Below are positions 7,280 through 14,185 of a DNA stretch of 64,000 bases, piece by piece. A program made the translations under genes and the position numbers. The first letter of the stretch is position 1; each line of letters begins with the position of its first letter. Origin of the DNA: Candidatus Cryptobacteroides choladohippi (GTDB lineage: Bacteria > Bacteroidota > Bacteroidia > Bacteroidales > UBA932); contig JAGHSF010000027.1 in assembly GCA_018065985.1 (NCBI GenBank), positions 1 to 64,000 on the forward strand. The letters run 5' to 3'. The notes under the pieces are model-generated. The model was given only the letters and a program-made list of their open reading frames with translations. It did not search any database and was not told where the DNA came from.

Positions 7280-8106
7280 TGGCTGAGGTAGAGGACCAGG
7301 AACTGGAGACCGGCGGCGCCATGACGTTCTGGGACCATCTGGAAGTGCTCAGATGGTCTATTTTCCGTGTGGCTATCGCTCTGTTCGTCGTGATTGTGGC
7401 ATGCTTCATTGCAATGCCGCATATCTTTGACAGTTTTATCCTGGGACCTACCGACGGCAATTTCTTCCTTTACAGGTGGCTGTCCTTCGGGGGTGGAGGC
7501 TCCAAGGGTGGCCTCATGCCCGATTTCTCGTCCGACTTCCACGTAGACATCATCAACATCAATGTGGCCAGCCAGTTCCTGACCCATATCAGTACCTCTT
7601 TCTGGATGTCGCTGGTGATAGTCTTCCCCTACATGATCTATGAAATCTGGAAGTTCCTCAAGCCTGCCCTCTACGAGAACGAAGAGAGGAGTGTGAAGCT
7701 CGCCTTCGCATGCGGCACCGTGCTTTTCTTCCTGGGTTGCGCGATTGGCTACAGCGTCATCTTCCCTGTGACCTTCAGATTCCTTACAGGCTACACTGTG
7801 GGCAACAGCATCACCAACCAGATCTCCCTGAACTCCTACATGTCAAACTTCCTCACGCTTGTGTTCGTCATGGGCGTGGTGTTCGAAATCCCCATGCTCG
7901 CATGGGTGCTTTCGAGAATGGGACTGCTGTATAAGGACACGCTGAAGAATGTGCGCCGATATGCGGTTGTCGTCCTGCTTGTCATGGCTGCCCTCATAAC
8001 CCCTTCCGGCGACCCCTTCACCCTCTCGCTGGTATTCCTCCCGCTCTACCTGCTCTACGAACTCTCGATAGTCGTGGTCAAGCAGCGTCCGGTGGAGGAG
8101 GAGTAG
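7279..8106 (+). CDS. tatC: Twin-arginine translocase subunit TatC
   Basis: A 275-residue polytopic membrane protein that recognises twin-arginine signal peptides. It has the N-terminal motif FWDHLEVLRWSIFR (residues 17-30), the FLKPALYENEE loop (about 129-139) and the conserved ITPSGDPF near residue 239, with about six membrane helices. An extra periplasmic loop of about 45 residues after the first helix (GGGGSKGGLMPDF) is typical of Bacteroidota TatC. The start overlaps the tatA stop by one base. No tatB gene is present, as expected for a minimal TatAC system. Confidence 0.93.
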   Translation: MAEVEDQELETGGAMTFWDHLEVLRWSIFRVAIALFVVIVACFIAMPHIFDSFILGPTDGNFFLYRWLSFGGGGSKGGLMPDFSSDFHVDIININVASQFLTHISTSFWMSLVIVFPYMIYEIWKFLKPALYENEERSVKLAFACGTVLFFLGCAIGYSVIFPVTFRFLTGYTVGNSITNQISLNSYMSNFLTLVFVMGVVFEIPMLAWVLSRMGLLYKDTLKNVRRYAVVVLLVMAALITPSGDPFTLSLVFLPLYLLYELSIVVVKQRPVEEE

Positions 8107-8138
8107 CTCCGAATTGTCCCTTGTTCAATAGATATCAG

Positions 8139-8540
8139 ATGAAACGGTTTGTATTCGTTCTCAGCCTTTTGTTACTATTGCCTTCCTGTGAGAAAATTGG
8201 CGAGGTAGATGATATGTTGACTCTTCTGGAAGGTCATTATGTGGCCATGGACCAGCCGAACTACTTTTCGACGAATAGCGATATGCCCTTTGATGCTTCA
8301 GTCCAAAGATCGGGCCGCAGGTGGTATCTTGAAAGGTACTACAAAACACCTAAGGGCGAACCCGTCTCTTTTCAGAATGAACTGACATGGAACAAGGTCC
8401 TGAACAGGTATCTGATAGAGGATGGAGTGCTGGGAGCAAGCACTGAGAACCATCATTTCGAAACAGAGTATCCATTTGCGTTCGACCCGAAGACAGGTAT
8501 TATGACCGTTGTCGCTACCAGATACCGTAAGATAGACTGA
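8139..8540 (+). CDS. Small predicted lipoprotein of unknown function
   Basis: A 133-residue protein with a lipoprotein signal peptide (hydrophobic residues 4-13, then LLPSC with the lipid cysteine near residue 17). The mature part is rich in aromatic residues and tyrosines (GHYVAMDQPNYF, RRWYLERYYKTP), suggesting a small beta-rich periplasmic or surface domain. No family was recognised. ATG 8139 is chosen over a TTG at 8121 because the signal peptide begins there. It is two bases upstream of the next gene, so the pair is probably one transcript, and it follows tatC by 32 bases. Confidence 0.6.
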   Translation: MKRFVFVLSLLLLLPSCEKIGEVDDMLTLLEGHYVAMDQPNYFSTNSDMPFDASVQRSGRRWYLERYYKTPKGEPVSFQNELTWNKVLNRYLIEDGVLGASTENHHFETEYPFAFDPKTGIMTVVATRYRKID

Positions 8541-8542
8541 TT

Positions 8543-9631
8543 ATGAAAAGAATCATCTTGATCACAGTATTGTTGCTGGCTTGTTTCCGTTGCCAGGCGC
8601 AGCAGATGGTCGTTCCTCCTCACTTTCTGGTGAGGATGGACCCGCATCCGATCGTCCTCGATCAGAAGGTCTGGACTGATGGCCCGCTTGAGTGGACTGA
8701 CTTCACTTTCATACAGCAGCATGATGGTGACTCCATTTCATACGTCAATCTTGGATGGAACTACAAGGACGTTGTGGTGGAGAAGGGGAGAAACAGATAT
8801 GTGTACACCGATGTGCATGCAACGGCGTACAAGGATTTCTCCTGGGTTGATGCCGCAAGGGCCACGGACGATGAGCTTGAAAATAACCGGACCTTGTTCA
8901 ACATCGCTGAGTCCATTGCCCGCGATTTCAGGGACAGCCTTGTGTTCTCCAAGTCGGCCAAGAAAGATCTTGAGAGATATTACAGTGGGCAATTGGACAG
9001 TGCCCGTTCTGTGTTCAGCCCCTCGATGGCCGTCAATAAGGAGCTTGAGAATGATGAATTCGATATCACGCGAGGGTGGACGTCAAAGGATAAAGCTCTG
9101 TTCTGGGGATTCTCGGCTGCGACATCGATTCCTTTCGGTTCAATAACTCAGATCACTTCTCCTTCGCTGCTGATTCCTGCTGAAGTGGGATGCCTGTTCA
9201 ACGGAGACCGGAATGCCCTCATCCTCCAACCATACTGCGGTCTTTCCTTTACTGATGGTAAATGGTTACAGGTGAACGGTGTCATAAGCCGTAAGGCAAT
9301 TGTCAATCTGGGAGTCATCGGCTATGTGGGACAGAGTCTGTACAAATCTGACAGAATCGCCATCATGGCACTTGGTGGCGTTGGATATGAGTATCTCCGT
9401 TATGTGAATTTCACTTTGCGTGGAATCGCTCTGTCGGAGGGGGTCTCGGTCGACTTCAAGTCAAAGAACTGGTTCATCTTCACAAAGAACACTCCGACAC
9501 AGACCGGAACATCCGTCAGCGTAAAGCTTTATGTGAATGAGGTGTATAATGTCAAACAGGCCTTCTTTACACCATGCCTCAATCTTTCAGTTGGCATAAG
9601 ACTGTACGATAGAAAAATTGAGAAGCTGTGA
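8543..9631 (+). CDS. Exported protein of unknown function, possible DUF922-like N-terminal region
   Basis: A 362-residue protein with a cleavable signal peptide (residues 1-19, ...RCQAQQ). Residues about 45-150 (EWTDFTF ... NNRTLFNIAESIARDFRDSL) recall Bacteroidota DUF922 proteins, but the HEQxHFD motif of that family has decayed to NNRTLFNIAE, so a catalytic role is doubtful. Residues about 170-362 look beta-rich with glycine-aromatic strands and end in LNLSVGIRLYDRKIEKL, which could be a small outer-membrane barrel. It pairs with the lipoprotein at 8139. Function is unknown. Confidence 0.5.
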   Translation: MKRIILITVLLLACFRCQAQQMVVPPHFLVRMDPHPIVLDQKVWTDGPLEWTDFTFIQQHDGDSISYVNLGWNYKDVVVEKGRNRYVYTDVHATAYKDFSWVDAARATDDELENNRTLFNIAESIARDFRDSLVFSKSAKKDLERYYSGQLDSARSVFSPSMAVNKELENDEFDITRGWTSKDKALFWGFSAATSIPFGSITQITSPSLLIPAEVGCLFNGDRNALILQPYCGLSFTDGKWLQVNGVISRKAIVNLGVIGYVGQSLYKSDRIAIMALGGVGYEYLRYVNFTLRGIALSEGVSVDFKSKNWFIFTKNTPTQTGTSVSVKLYVNEVYNVKQAFFTPCLNLSVGIRLYDRKIEKL

Positions 9632-9861
9632 GAATCCTGAATCTTGTGTGAGCGGCACTGACATCAGTCCAATCCGGTAGATCGAGCTTTTCCACGATTC
9701 TGGTTGTATCGTGCCCACGCATGGGCAAATGTCCACGAAAGTCGTTTCCTCATGGAGGAATGATTGTTTTTTCTTCAAAAGGGCACAATTTTCATGTAAT
9801 TATGGACAAATCGTCTAGACAGTCCATGATAAAGGCCTGTATGTGGAAGTAGGATTTCTGT

Positions 9862-9881
9862 ATTTGGTGGAAATACCAAAT
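9862..9881. repeat. Hairpin near the left end of the TnpB element
   Basis: Seven-base perfect inverted arms flank a six-base loop about 160 bases upstream of tnpB. IS200/IS605 ends carry such subterminal hairpins, recognised by TnpA. The element boundary itself cannot be placed from one copy. Confidence 0.35.
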
Positions 9882-9918
9882 TATTCGGCAGTATGTTTCA
9901 TCTGATGCCGATTTCTGT

Positions 9919-9926
9919 TATCTTTG
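9919..9926 (+). promoter_or_regulatory. -7 promoter box upstream of tnpB
   Basis: A perfect TATCTTTG lies about 117 bases before the tnpB ATG. No TTG is seen at the right distance. It could drive tnpB through a leader containing a 35-codon frame (9933-10040). Confidence 0.35.
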
Positions 9927-10043
9927 TTTAGGATGTCGCTGCTAGAACAATGTATGAAGCATGCCTCTGCAAACACGTATTTCTTTCTGGTAAAAATTAC
10001 GACTAGTCTTGTCTATATGGCTGATTTTTCGTATATTTAAGTA

Positions 10044-11261
10044 ATGAAAACGGTGTATCGCACATATAGGTTTCGGATGTATCCGAACGCTGAGCAGCGG
10101 CAGGTTCTTGCCCGCTACTTCGGCTCTGTGCGCTTTATCTACAATCATTATCTTGCGGAGCGAAAACGACAGTATGAGGAGAACGGAAAGAGCGACAACT
10201 ACAACGCTCAGGCGAAGGAACTTGTCATCCTCAAGCGTACTGAAGGATTCGAATGGCTGAAAGAAATCAACAGCCAGACTCTGCAGCAGACGCTGATGCA
10301 TCTCGACACTGCCTATAAGAACTTCTTCAACCGTACGGCGGATTTTCCTAAGTTCAAGAGCAGGAAGAGAGGCGGCCGCTTCACTGTCCCGCAGTTCTGC
10401 TACATTGAGGACGGATATGTCCATATCCCGAAGTTCAAGGACGGACTGAAGGTTAAGGAACATCGCAAGGTCAAGGGTGCGGTGAGGTCAATGACCATCA
10501 GCGTCACCCCTACAGGAAAATATTACGTAAGCATACTCACTGAAGAGCAGTACGAACCAATGCAGAGAACCAACGCATCGGTCGGGCTGGATATGGGCCT
10601 CAAGTCCCTTGTCACCACTTCCGAGGGGGAGACTTACGACAACAACAGATACACGAAGAAGTACGAGCAAAAGCTCACTATGGCCCAGAAGCATCTTTCA
10701 AGAAAGCAGAAGGACAGCAATGGCTGGGAGGAGCAGCGGATGAAGGTCGCAAAGATTCACGAGACACTCGCCAACAGCCGCAGGGATTGGCAACACAAGG
10801 TCAGTGCAGACATCGTCAGACGGTATGACACCATCTGCGTAGAGGACCTCGGCGTCAAACAGATGGAGGAGAAGAAGACAAAGGCCGGAAAGAAGAACTG
10901 CCTGAGCAAATCCATCTCCGATGCCGGTTGGTCAAGCCTTATCGCCATGATTGTCTACAAAGCTGAGATGAACGACAAAAACGTCGTTAAAGTGGATCGA
11001 TACTATCCGAGCAGCAAGACCTGCAGTGTCTGCGGATGGAGGAATGACGTTTTGACTCTCGCAGATCGCAGCTGGACATGTCCTGATTGCGGTACGAAGC
11101 ATGACCGCGATGTGAATGCCGCAGTCAATATCCTGGGTGAGGGACTTCGTGTACTGAGTATCAAATCATCGGCGGGAACCGTCGATTACACTGGTGGAGG
11201 CAGTGTAAGACCTACTTCGGTAGGCAACCGCCCGCGAAGCCAGAAGCCCACAAATCTTTAG
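10044..11261 (+). CDS. tnpB: IS200/IS605-type TnpB (RNA-guided nuclease, IS1341 group)
   Basis: A 405-residue TnpB. The N-terminal REC/wedge region begins YRTYRFRMYPNAEQ. The split RuvC nuclease is complete: D183 in GLDMG, E267 in VEDLG and D356 in HDRDVNAA. A zinc finger uses C327, C330, C346 and C349. TnpB is an omega-RNA-guided DNA endonuclease that cuts next to a short target motif and helps the element persist. No tnpA lies nearby, so this is a stand-alone (IS1341-type) copy that would need TnpA in trans to move. The 3' end of the gene runs into a hairpin ending in TAGTTCAC (11270-11277), typical of the omega-RNA scaffold and right end. With intact catalytic residues, it is probably active. 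Confidence 0.88.
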   Translation: MKTVYRTYRFRMYPNAEQRQVLARYFGSVRFIYNHYLAERKRQYEENGKSDNYNAQAKELVILKRTEGFEWLKEINSQTLQQTLMHLDTAYKNFFNRTADFPKFKSRKRGGRFTVPQFCYIEDGYVHIPKFKDGLKVKEHRKVKGAVRSMTISVTPTGKYYVSILTEEQYEPMQRTNASVGLDMGLKSLVTTSEGETYDNNRYTKKYEQKLTMAQKHLSRKQKDSNGWEEQRMKVAKIHETLANSRRDWQHKVSADIVRRYDTICVEDLGVKQMEEKKTKAGKKNCLSKSISDAGWSSLIAMIVYKAEMNDKNVVKVDRYYPSSKTCSVCGWRNDVLTLADRSWTCPDCGTKHDRDVNAAVNILGEGLRVLSIKSSAGTVDYTGGGSVRPTSVGNRPRSQKPTNL

Positions 11262-11277
11262 CTTTTGGGTAGTTCAC
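11247..11277 (+). ncRNA. Right-end hairpin and likely 3' scaffold of the TnpB omega-RNA
   Basis: An imperfect hairpin (CCCACAAA 11247-11254 with TTTTGGG 11263-11269) spans the tnpB stop codon and is followed by TAGTTCAC. IS605-type right ends have this form, and the omega-RNA ends here, using the next ~16-20 bases (from about 11278) as guide. The 5' end of the RNA lies inside tnpB and cannot be placed. Confidence 0.55.
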
Positions 11278-11469
11278 AATGATAATGATCTGTTTCTTTC
11301 TGCTAGAAAAGTCGCAATGGAGCAATTCGGCTCGAACGACCTTGTAACTCTGCCTGCCAATCAGAAGATCGATCTGGCAAAACACCTTCATTTCAATTAC
11401 AATGCCAGTGATAAACAGCTCCAACGCCTTTTGAAGATGGATCTTGAGATTTTAAGGGCCATTCTATAA
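11278..11469 (+). pseudogene. 3' remnant of a REP-associated transposase
   Basis: Sixty-three codons open directly from the end of the TnpB element to a TAA at 11467-11469. The peptide (…LPANQKIDLAKHLHF…KQLQRLLKMDLEILRAIL) matches the C-terminal helix-turn-helix region of the intact transposase at 427-1347 (…QKIPLIKRIYH…QLARCFGLSSEEIKMIL), sharing QKI-L-K, QL-R and EI--IL positions. The catalytic N-terminal part was not found upstream of tnpB in any frame, so the copy is dead. The TnpB element probably inserted into this gene, or deletion followed. Confidence 0.65.
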
Positions 11470-11532
11470 CTGACCCCGGTACTGCTGCAACCGATCTTGC
11501 AAGATCCTCAGAACTCTTCTCAGATGAAAAAA

Positions 11533-11559
11533 AGCCAGGAACCGGACGAGTTCCTGGCT
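11533..11559. terminator. Hairpin terminator
   Basis: A ten-base perfect stem (AGCCAGGAAC and its mate, seven-base loop) is preceded by a run of A and followed by TTCTTGTTTTT, so it could stop transcripts from either side. It separates the transposon remnant from the lipoprotein gene at 11665. Confidence 0.7.
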
Positions 11560-11664
11560 TCTTGTTTTTGACTGTGAATCCATCACTCACGACATTTCCC
11601 TGGCAAATCCACCGAGGTTCTGATGTCCTCGGATTCCCGGGATGCCCGCCGTGAGCCGGGCCAA

Positions 11665-12105
11665 TTAAAACAGATCGCCGGTATTCTTGCTGTATGCGAT
11701 TCCCCTGGCGCCCATTACCTCCTCTTCGACCCATATCGTGGTCTTGCCATCCTTCGTGTTGAAGTACAGGTGACTCTCGCTGCTGAACTCTTCGCGGAAG
11801 GTGTATTTCTCCTTTAAAAATGCCACGACGTCTTCAAATGGCACTGAAAGAGGCAGATATACAGCGCTCTCATGCAGCCCATCCTCCAAGAGATAGTAGG
11901 TATAAAGGATATCCTCGGTTTCGTATTTTAATTCGTTAGAATTCTCTCTGGTCGGTTTGCCAAGCTTGCTGATGATAGATGCACGCGATGTACCCCAGTC
12001 AAGGACAGGCTCCTTGAACAGTCCGTAGCCTTCTTTCTGGTTTTCCTTGCTGCAGGATACGAGCAGCATAAGGGCTGCTGCCATTGCAAAAAATAGTCTT
12101 TTCAT
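11665..12105 (-). CDS. Small lipoprotein of unknown function
   Basis: A 146-residue protein with a lipoprotein signal (MLLVSC, lipid cysteine near residue 18). The mature part has a motif like the BamE/SmpA fold (WGTSRASIISKLGKP), followed by alternating strand-like segments (ILYTYYLLEDGL, HLYFNTKDGKTTIWVEEE). This suggests a small alpha/beta periplasmic domain, but the match is only by eye. A TATATTTG box at 12137-12130 fits its promoter. It stands alone between the terminator at 11533 and a 232-base repeat. Confidence 0.6.
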   Translation of the reverse strand: MKRLFFAMAAALMLLVSCSKENQKEGYGLFKEPVLDWGTSRASIISKLGKPTRENSNELKYETEDILYTYYLLEDGLHESAVYLPLSVPFEDVVAFLKEKYTFREEFSSESHLYFNTKDGKTTIWVEEEVMGARGIAYSKNTGDLF

Positions 12106-12129
12106 GATGGTGAATTTTTTCTCTCAGGT

Positions 12130-12137
12130 CAAATATA
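12130..12137 (-). promoter_or_regulatory. -7 box of the 11665 lipoprotein gene
   Basis: A perfect TATATTTG on the minus strand, 24 bases before the ATG at 12105. The -33 region would fall inside the 232-base repeat, where no clear TTG is seen. Confidence 0.45.
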
Positions 12138-12145
12138 AGAATTAT

Positions 12146-12377
12146 TCAGCAGTTTCTTTTATGTTTCACCTTTGAAATGCTTTTGTTGATTTTCCGTTCA
12201 CCTGATTCTTTTGCCGACCGGCCATGAAATCTGTCAAAATGTGGCGTGGAGGATGCTGCGTTCCATGAAAGCCTCCGGATTGTGGAGATTTGTTTGAATG
12301 AGGGGCAAAATGGCATGTGAAACGCTGTTTTTATGGAGAGGCTGCACATGATGTCCACGAAAATGCCGGATATCCGG
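12146..12377. repeat. 232-base direct repeat, copy 1
   Basis: It matches 13828-14059 over its whole length in the same orientation, with roughly 19 differences by eye (about 90% identity), most in the first 20 bases. The sharp ends suggest a defined dispersed element. The two copies bracket the 45-codon peptide gene and the fimbrillin-like gene. Confidence 0.8.
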
Positions 12378-12414
12378 AGGAGAACAGCCGGCGCTCCGAG
12401 GCAGAATGAAATTA

Positions 12415-12448
12415 AAAGAGAGTGACCTCTTTTGAAGTCACTCTCTTT
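12415..12448 (-). terminator. Terminator of the fimbrillin-like operon
   Basis: A perfect 12-base stem (AAAGAGAGTGAC at 12415-12426, mate at 12437-12448) with a 10-base loop lies just after the stop of the 12478 gene on the minus strand and is followed there by an A/T-rich stretch. Confidence 0.7.
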
Positions 12449-12477
12449 GAATATCGGTAGTCCGAATCTGTTGCGAA

Positions 12478-13323
12478 CTATTCGAACTTGCTGGCAGCAA
12501 TCTTGATGCCGACTATCTTGGTCGTGCTGGTCTCGGCTGATACGCCGGAAATCGAGTAGGTCTTCTCCTGCATTGTGGAAAGATCAATCAGTGTGAAGTT
12601 CCTGTTGCTGGGGTTGTAGTATGATCTTGTGAAGCAGAATGCAACACCGTCTTCATTAGGTACACCAAGAGTAGGGTTTGTGCTCTCGGATGATGATGTT
12701 ATCTTTGTTTTGCCAGGATCGAAATATACGGTGCCCCTATACATGTTCTGCTCCTTAAGAGCATAGTTGGCAGCTTTTGAACTGTCAAGACCTGTCACTA
12801 CCACCTGAAGTCTTGTAATACATTCCCACTTGTTGAGATTTGCAGTCAGAGTATTTGATGAATAGGTGTATGTGATGCCTTCGCCATTCTTTATGGCAAT
12901 AGGCTGTGCAAATACATAGCCACTCTTGGCACCTGCGTATGCCTCCGTCTTGGGATACATGTAATCTGATGTATGCGTGTATGAGTTCCAATCATTGTTG
13001 CCTTCGTAGAGAACAACAAGAGTGCCGTTTGCAGCAGGCTTTTTGCCGGTTACTGCAGCTGTGGCATCTTTCTTCCATTCTGTGCCGTCATACTTGATGA
13101 CAAGATCGGGATTCGTGTGGTCGGTTTCGTCGAACCAGATGTTCAGCTTGTCTCCTGCTTTCCAGCCTGTCTTGATGGCTTTGGTGTCGGTTCCTCCGTC
13201 GATGTTGCTGACGGTGATGTTGAGCTTGAGATCAGTTGAAGGTGTCTCTGCCTGTTCCTTGTTGCATGAAACAAGGCTGAATGCTGCTGCAAGAGCAGCG
13301 AATGCGATAATGATTTTCTTCAT
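12478..13323 (-). CDS. Fimbrillin (Mfa/FimA)-like surface lipoprotein
   Basis: A 281-residue lipoprotein (signal MKKIIIAFAALAAAF, lipobox SLVSC with cysteine near residue 20). The mature part begins with LNITVSN and has the fimbrillin-family phrase TKAIKTGWKAGDKLNIWFD, then beta-rich segments. Such proteins are cell-surface lipoproteins that may assemble into fimbriae or act as minor surface adhesins. The start is ATG 13323, preceded by a strong GGAGGAG; a longer frame from 13347 overlaps the upstream peptide gene and is rejected. It follows that 45-codon gene by 17 bases and ends at a strong terminator. A lone fimbrillin-like gene without the usual fim cluster is more likely an adhesin-like protein than a main pilin. 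Confidence 0.65.
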   Translation of the reverse strand: MKKIIIAFAALAAAFSLVSCNKEQAETPSTDLKLNITVSNIDGGTDTKAIKTGWKAGDKLNIWFDETDHTNPDLVIKYDGTEWKKDATAAVTGKKPAANGTLVVLYEGNNDWNSYTHTSDYMYPKTEAYAGAKSGYVFAQPIAIKNGEGITYTYSSNTLTANLNKWECITRLQVVVTGLDSSKAANYALKEQNMYRGTVYFDPGKTKITSSSESTNPTLGVPNEDGVAFCFTRSYYNPSNRNFTLIDLSTMQEKTYSISGVSAETSTTKIVGIKIAASKFE

Positions 13324-13340
13324 GATTTCTCCTCCTTCGA

Positions 13341-13478
13341 TTACCAATCCTGTTCAGTATTGCCCTCCCAAGGGTTGGTTACTGTTACGTCCTCTCCTGA
13401 AACGCAGATGATGCTCTCTGCGCGGATACCAATCACTTCAAGTTCCGGTGACTGATAAACTTTTTTGTTCATTTTCAT
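13341..13478 (-). CDS. 45-residue peptide gene upstream of the fimbrillin-like gene
   Basis: A complete short gene: ATG at 13478, or the third codon at 13472, stop TAA at 13341-13343. It encodes a peptide beginning MKMNKKVYQSPELEVI, with SIICVSGEDVTV in the middle, and ending NPWEGNTEQDW. It has no signal peptide. The start has typical Bacteroidota form, and its stop lies just before the GGAGGAG that serves the fimbrillin-like gene 17 bases on, so the pair forms an operon. Short peptides of the form KKxYxxPELEVI...SG...W are, as I recall, common beside surface lipoprotein genes in Bacteroidales; their role is unknown. It is too short for the usual ORF cut-off. Confidence 0.6.
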   Translation of the reverse strand: MKMNKKVYQSPELEVIGIRAESIICVSGEDVTVTNPWEGNTEQDW

Positions 13479-13827
13479 TGTATTTTTTGGTCAAAAATTT
13501 GCAATTTGTAAATATATATATATATATCAGCTAATTACAAAATCTTCCGCCATAAAATCCTGTCACAAAGGCGCAATATTTCCGGTTGGCCAGCATTTGG
13601 GCTTTATGCGAAAAACGCCATACCCGTCAGGCGGAGCAGTGCTACCAAGCGAATTCGGGTTCGAGACGAGCTGCCGCGGCCTCGTGAGCGGCTGTCACGA
13701 CCGAAAGGGAGTGACTGGATGGAGCGAAGCGGAAGGTCGTGAGGGTGTTTACAGTTGTAATCACATACTGATGAATCCCCGGTGAGTCCACTACCCGCAA
13801 CATCACTTTTCTATATCTCTCCATATA

Positions 13828-14059
13828 TCAGCAGTTTCCTTTTCTGTTTTACCTTTGAAATGCTTTTGTTGATATTCCGTTCACCTGATTCTTTTGCTTG
13901 CCGGCCATGAAATCTGTCAAATTGTGGCGTGGAGTACGCTGCGTTCCATGAAAGCCTTCAGATTGTGGAGATTTGTTTGAATGAGGGGCAAAATGGCATG
14001 TGAACGCTGTTTTTATGGAGAAGTTGCACATGTTGTCCACGAAAATGCCGGATATCTGG
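13828..14059. repeat. 232-base direct repeat, copy 2
   Basis: The same length and orientation as 12146-12377, with scattered substitutions and compensating one-base indels. No terminal inverted repeats were seen. Its short frames are not conserved in the other copy, which argues for a non-coding element. Confidence 0.8.
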
Positions 14060-14134
14060 CCGTCCTATATCCCGTAGCGGGATGCACTGCGCAGCCTGAC
14101 GGCAAGGCTCATTCCATGAACCCACATAATACAA

Positions 14135-14161
14135 AATGAGGCCGACCAGGTCGACCTCATT
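14135..14161 (-). terminator. Terminator of the isomerase/DUF1080/Gfo-Idh operon
   Basis: A 13-base stem with one mismatch (AATGAGGCCGACC and its mate around AG) lies 25 bases after the stop codon at 14186 and runs into ATTTTGTATTATG on the minus strand. Confidence 0.6.
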
Positions 14162-14185
14162 CTTGATAGAATATGTGAATCTTTT

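Larger units (their letters stand above)
9632..10043. other. Gap holding the probable left end of the TnpB element
   Basis: No clear gene was seen. A perfect 7-base hairpin (ATTTGGT at 9862-9868, mate at 9875-9881) resembles the subterminal hairpin of IS200/IS605 left ends. A TATCTTTG promoter box lies at 9919-9926. A 35-codon frame at 9933-10040 stops four bases before tnpB but resembles nothing known. Confidence 0.4.
12106..12477. other. Intergenic region with promoter, direct repeat and terminator
   Basis: From left to right it holds the promoter of the 11665 lipoprotein, the first 232-base repeat (12146-12377) and the terminator of the 12478 gene (12415-12448). Small frames inside the repeat look non-coding because their proteins diverge by frameshift between the two copies. 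Confidence 0.6.
13479..14185. other. Long gap with promoter-like A/T run, repeat and terminator
   Basis: The first 60 bases hold an A/T-rich run (TATATATA around 13515) that may form the promoter of the peptide gene, without a perfect -7 box. From 13560 to 13827 no gene or RNA was recognised; a plus-strand frame to 13785 lacks any family feature. The second 232-base repeat (13828-14059) and a terminator (14135-14161) follow. Confidence 0.5.

Noticed and set aside
9933..10040. A 35-codon frame before tnpB
   Set aside because: It follows a promoter-like box and stops four bases before tnpB, but there is no similarity or other support, so it was not called as a gene.
13735..13770. Sequence resembling a single CRISPR repeat (GTTTACAGTTGTAATCAC)
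   Set aside because: There is only one copy, with no spacer array and no cas genes.
13465..13785. A 106-codon plus-strand frame in the long gap
   Set aside because: It crosses the promoter and start of the peptide gene on the other strand and resembles nothing known.
12146..14040. Small minus-strand frames inside the two 232-base repeats
   Set aside because: A frameshift makes their proteins diverge after about 13 residues while the DNA stays similar, so they are not conserved as proteins.
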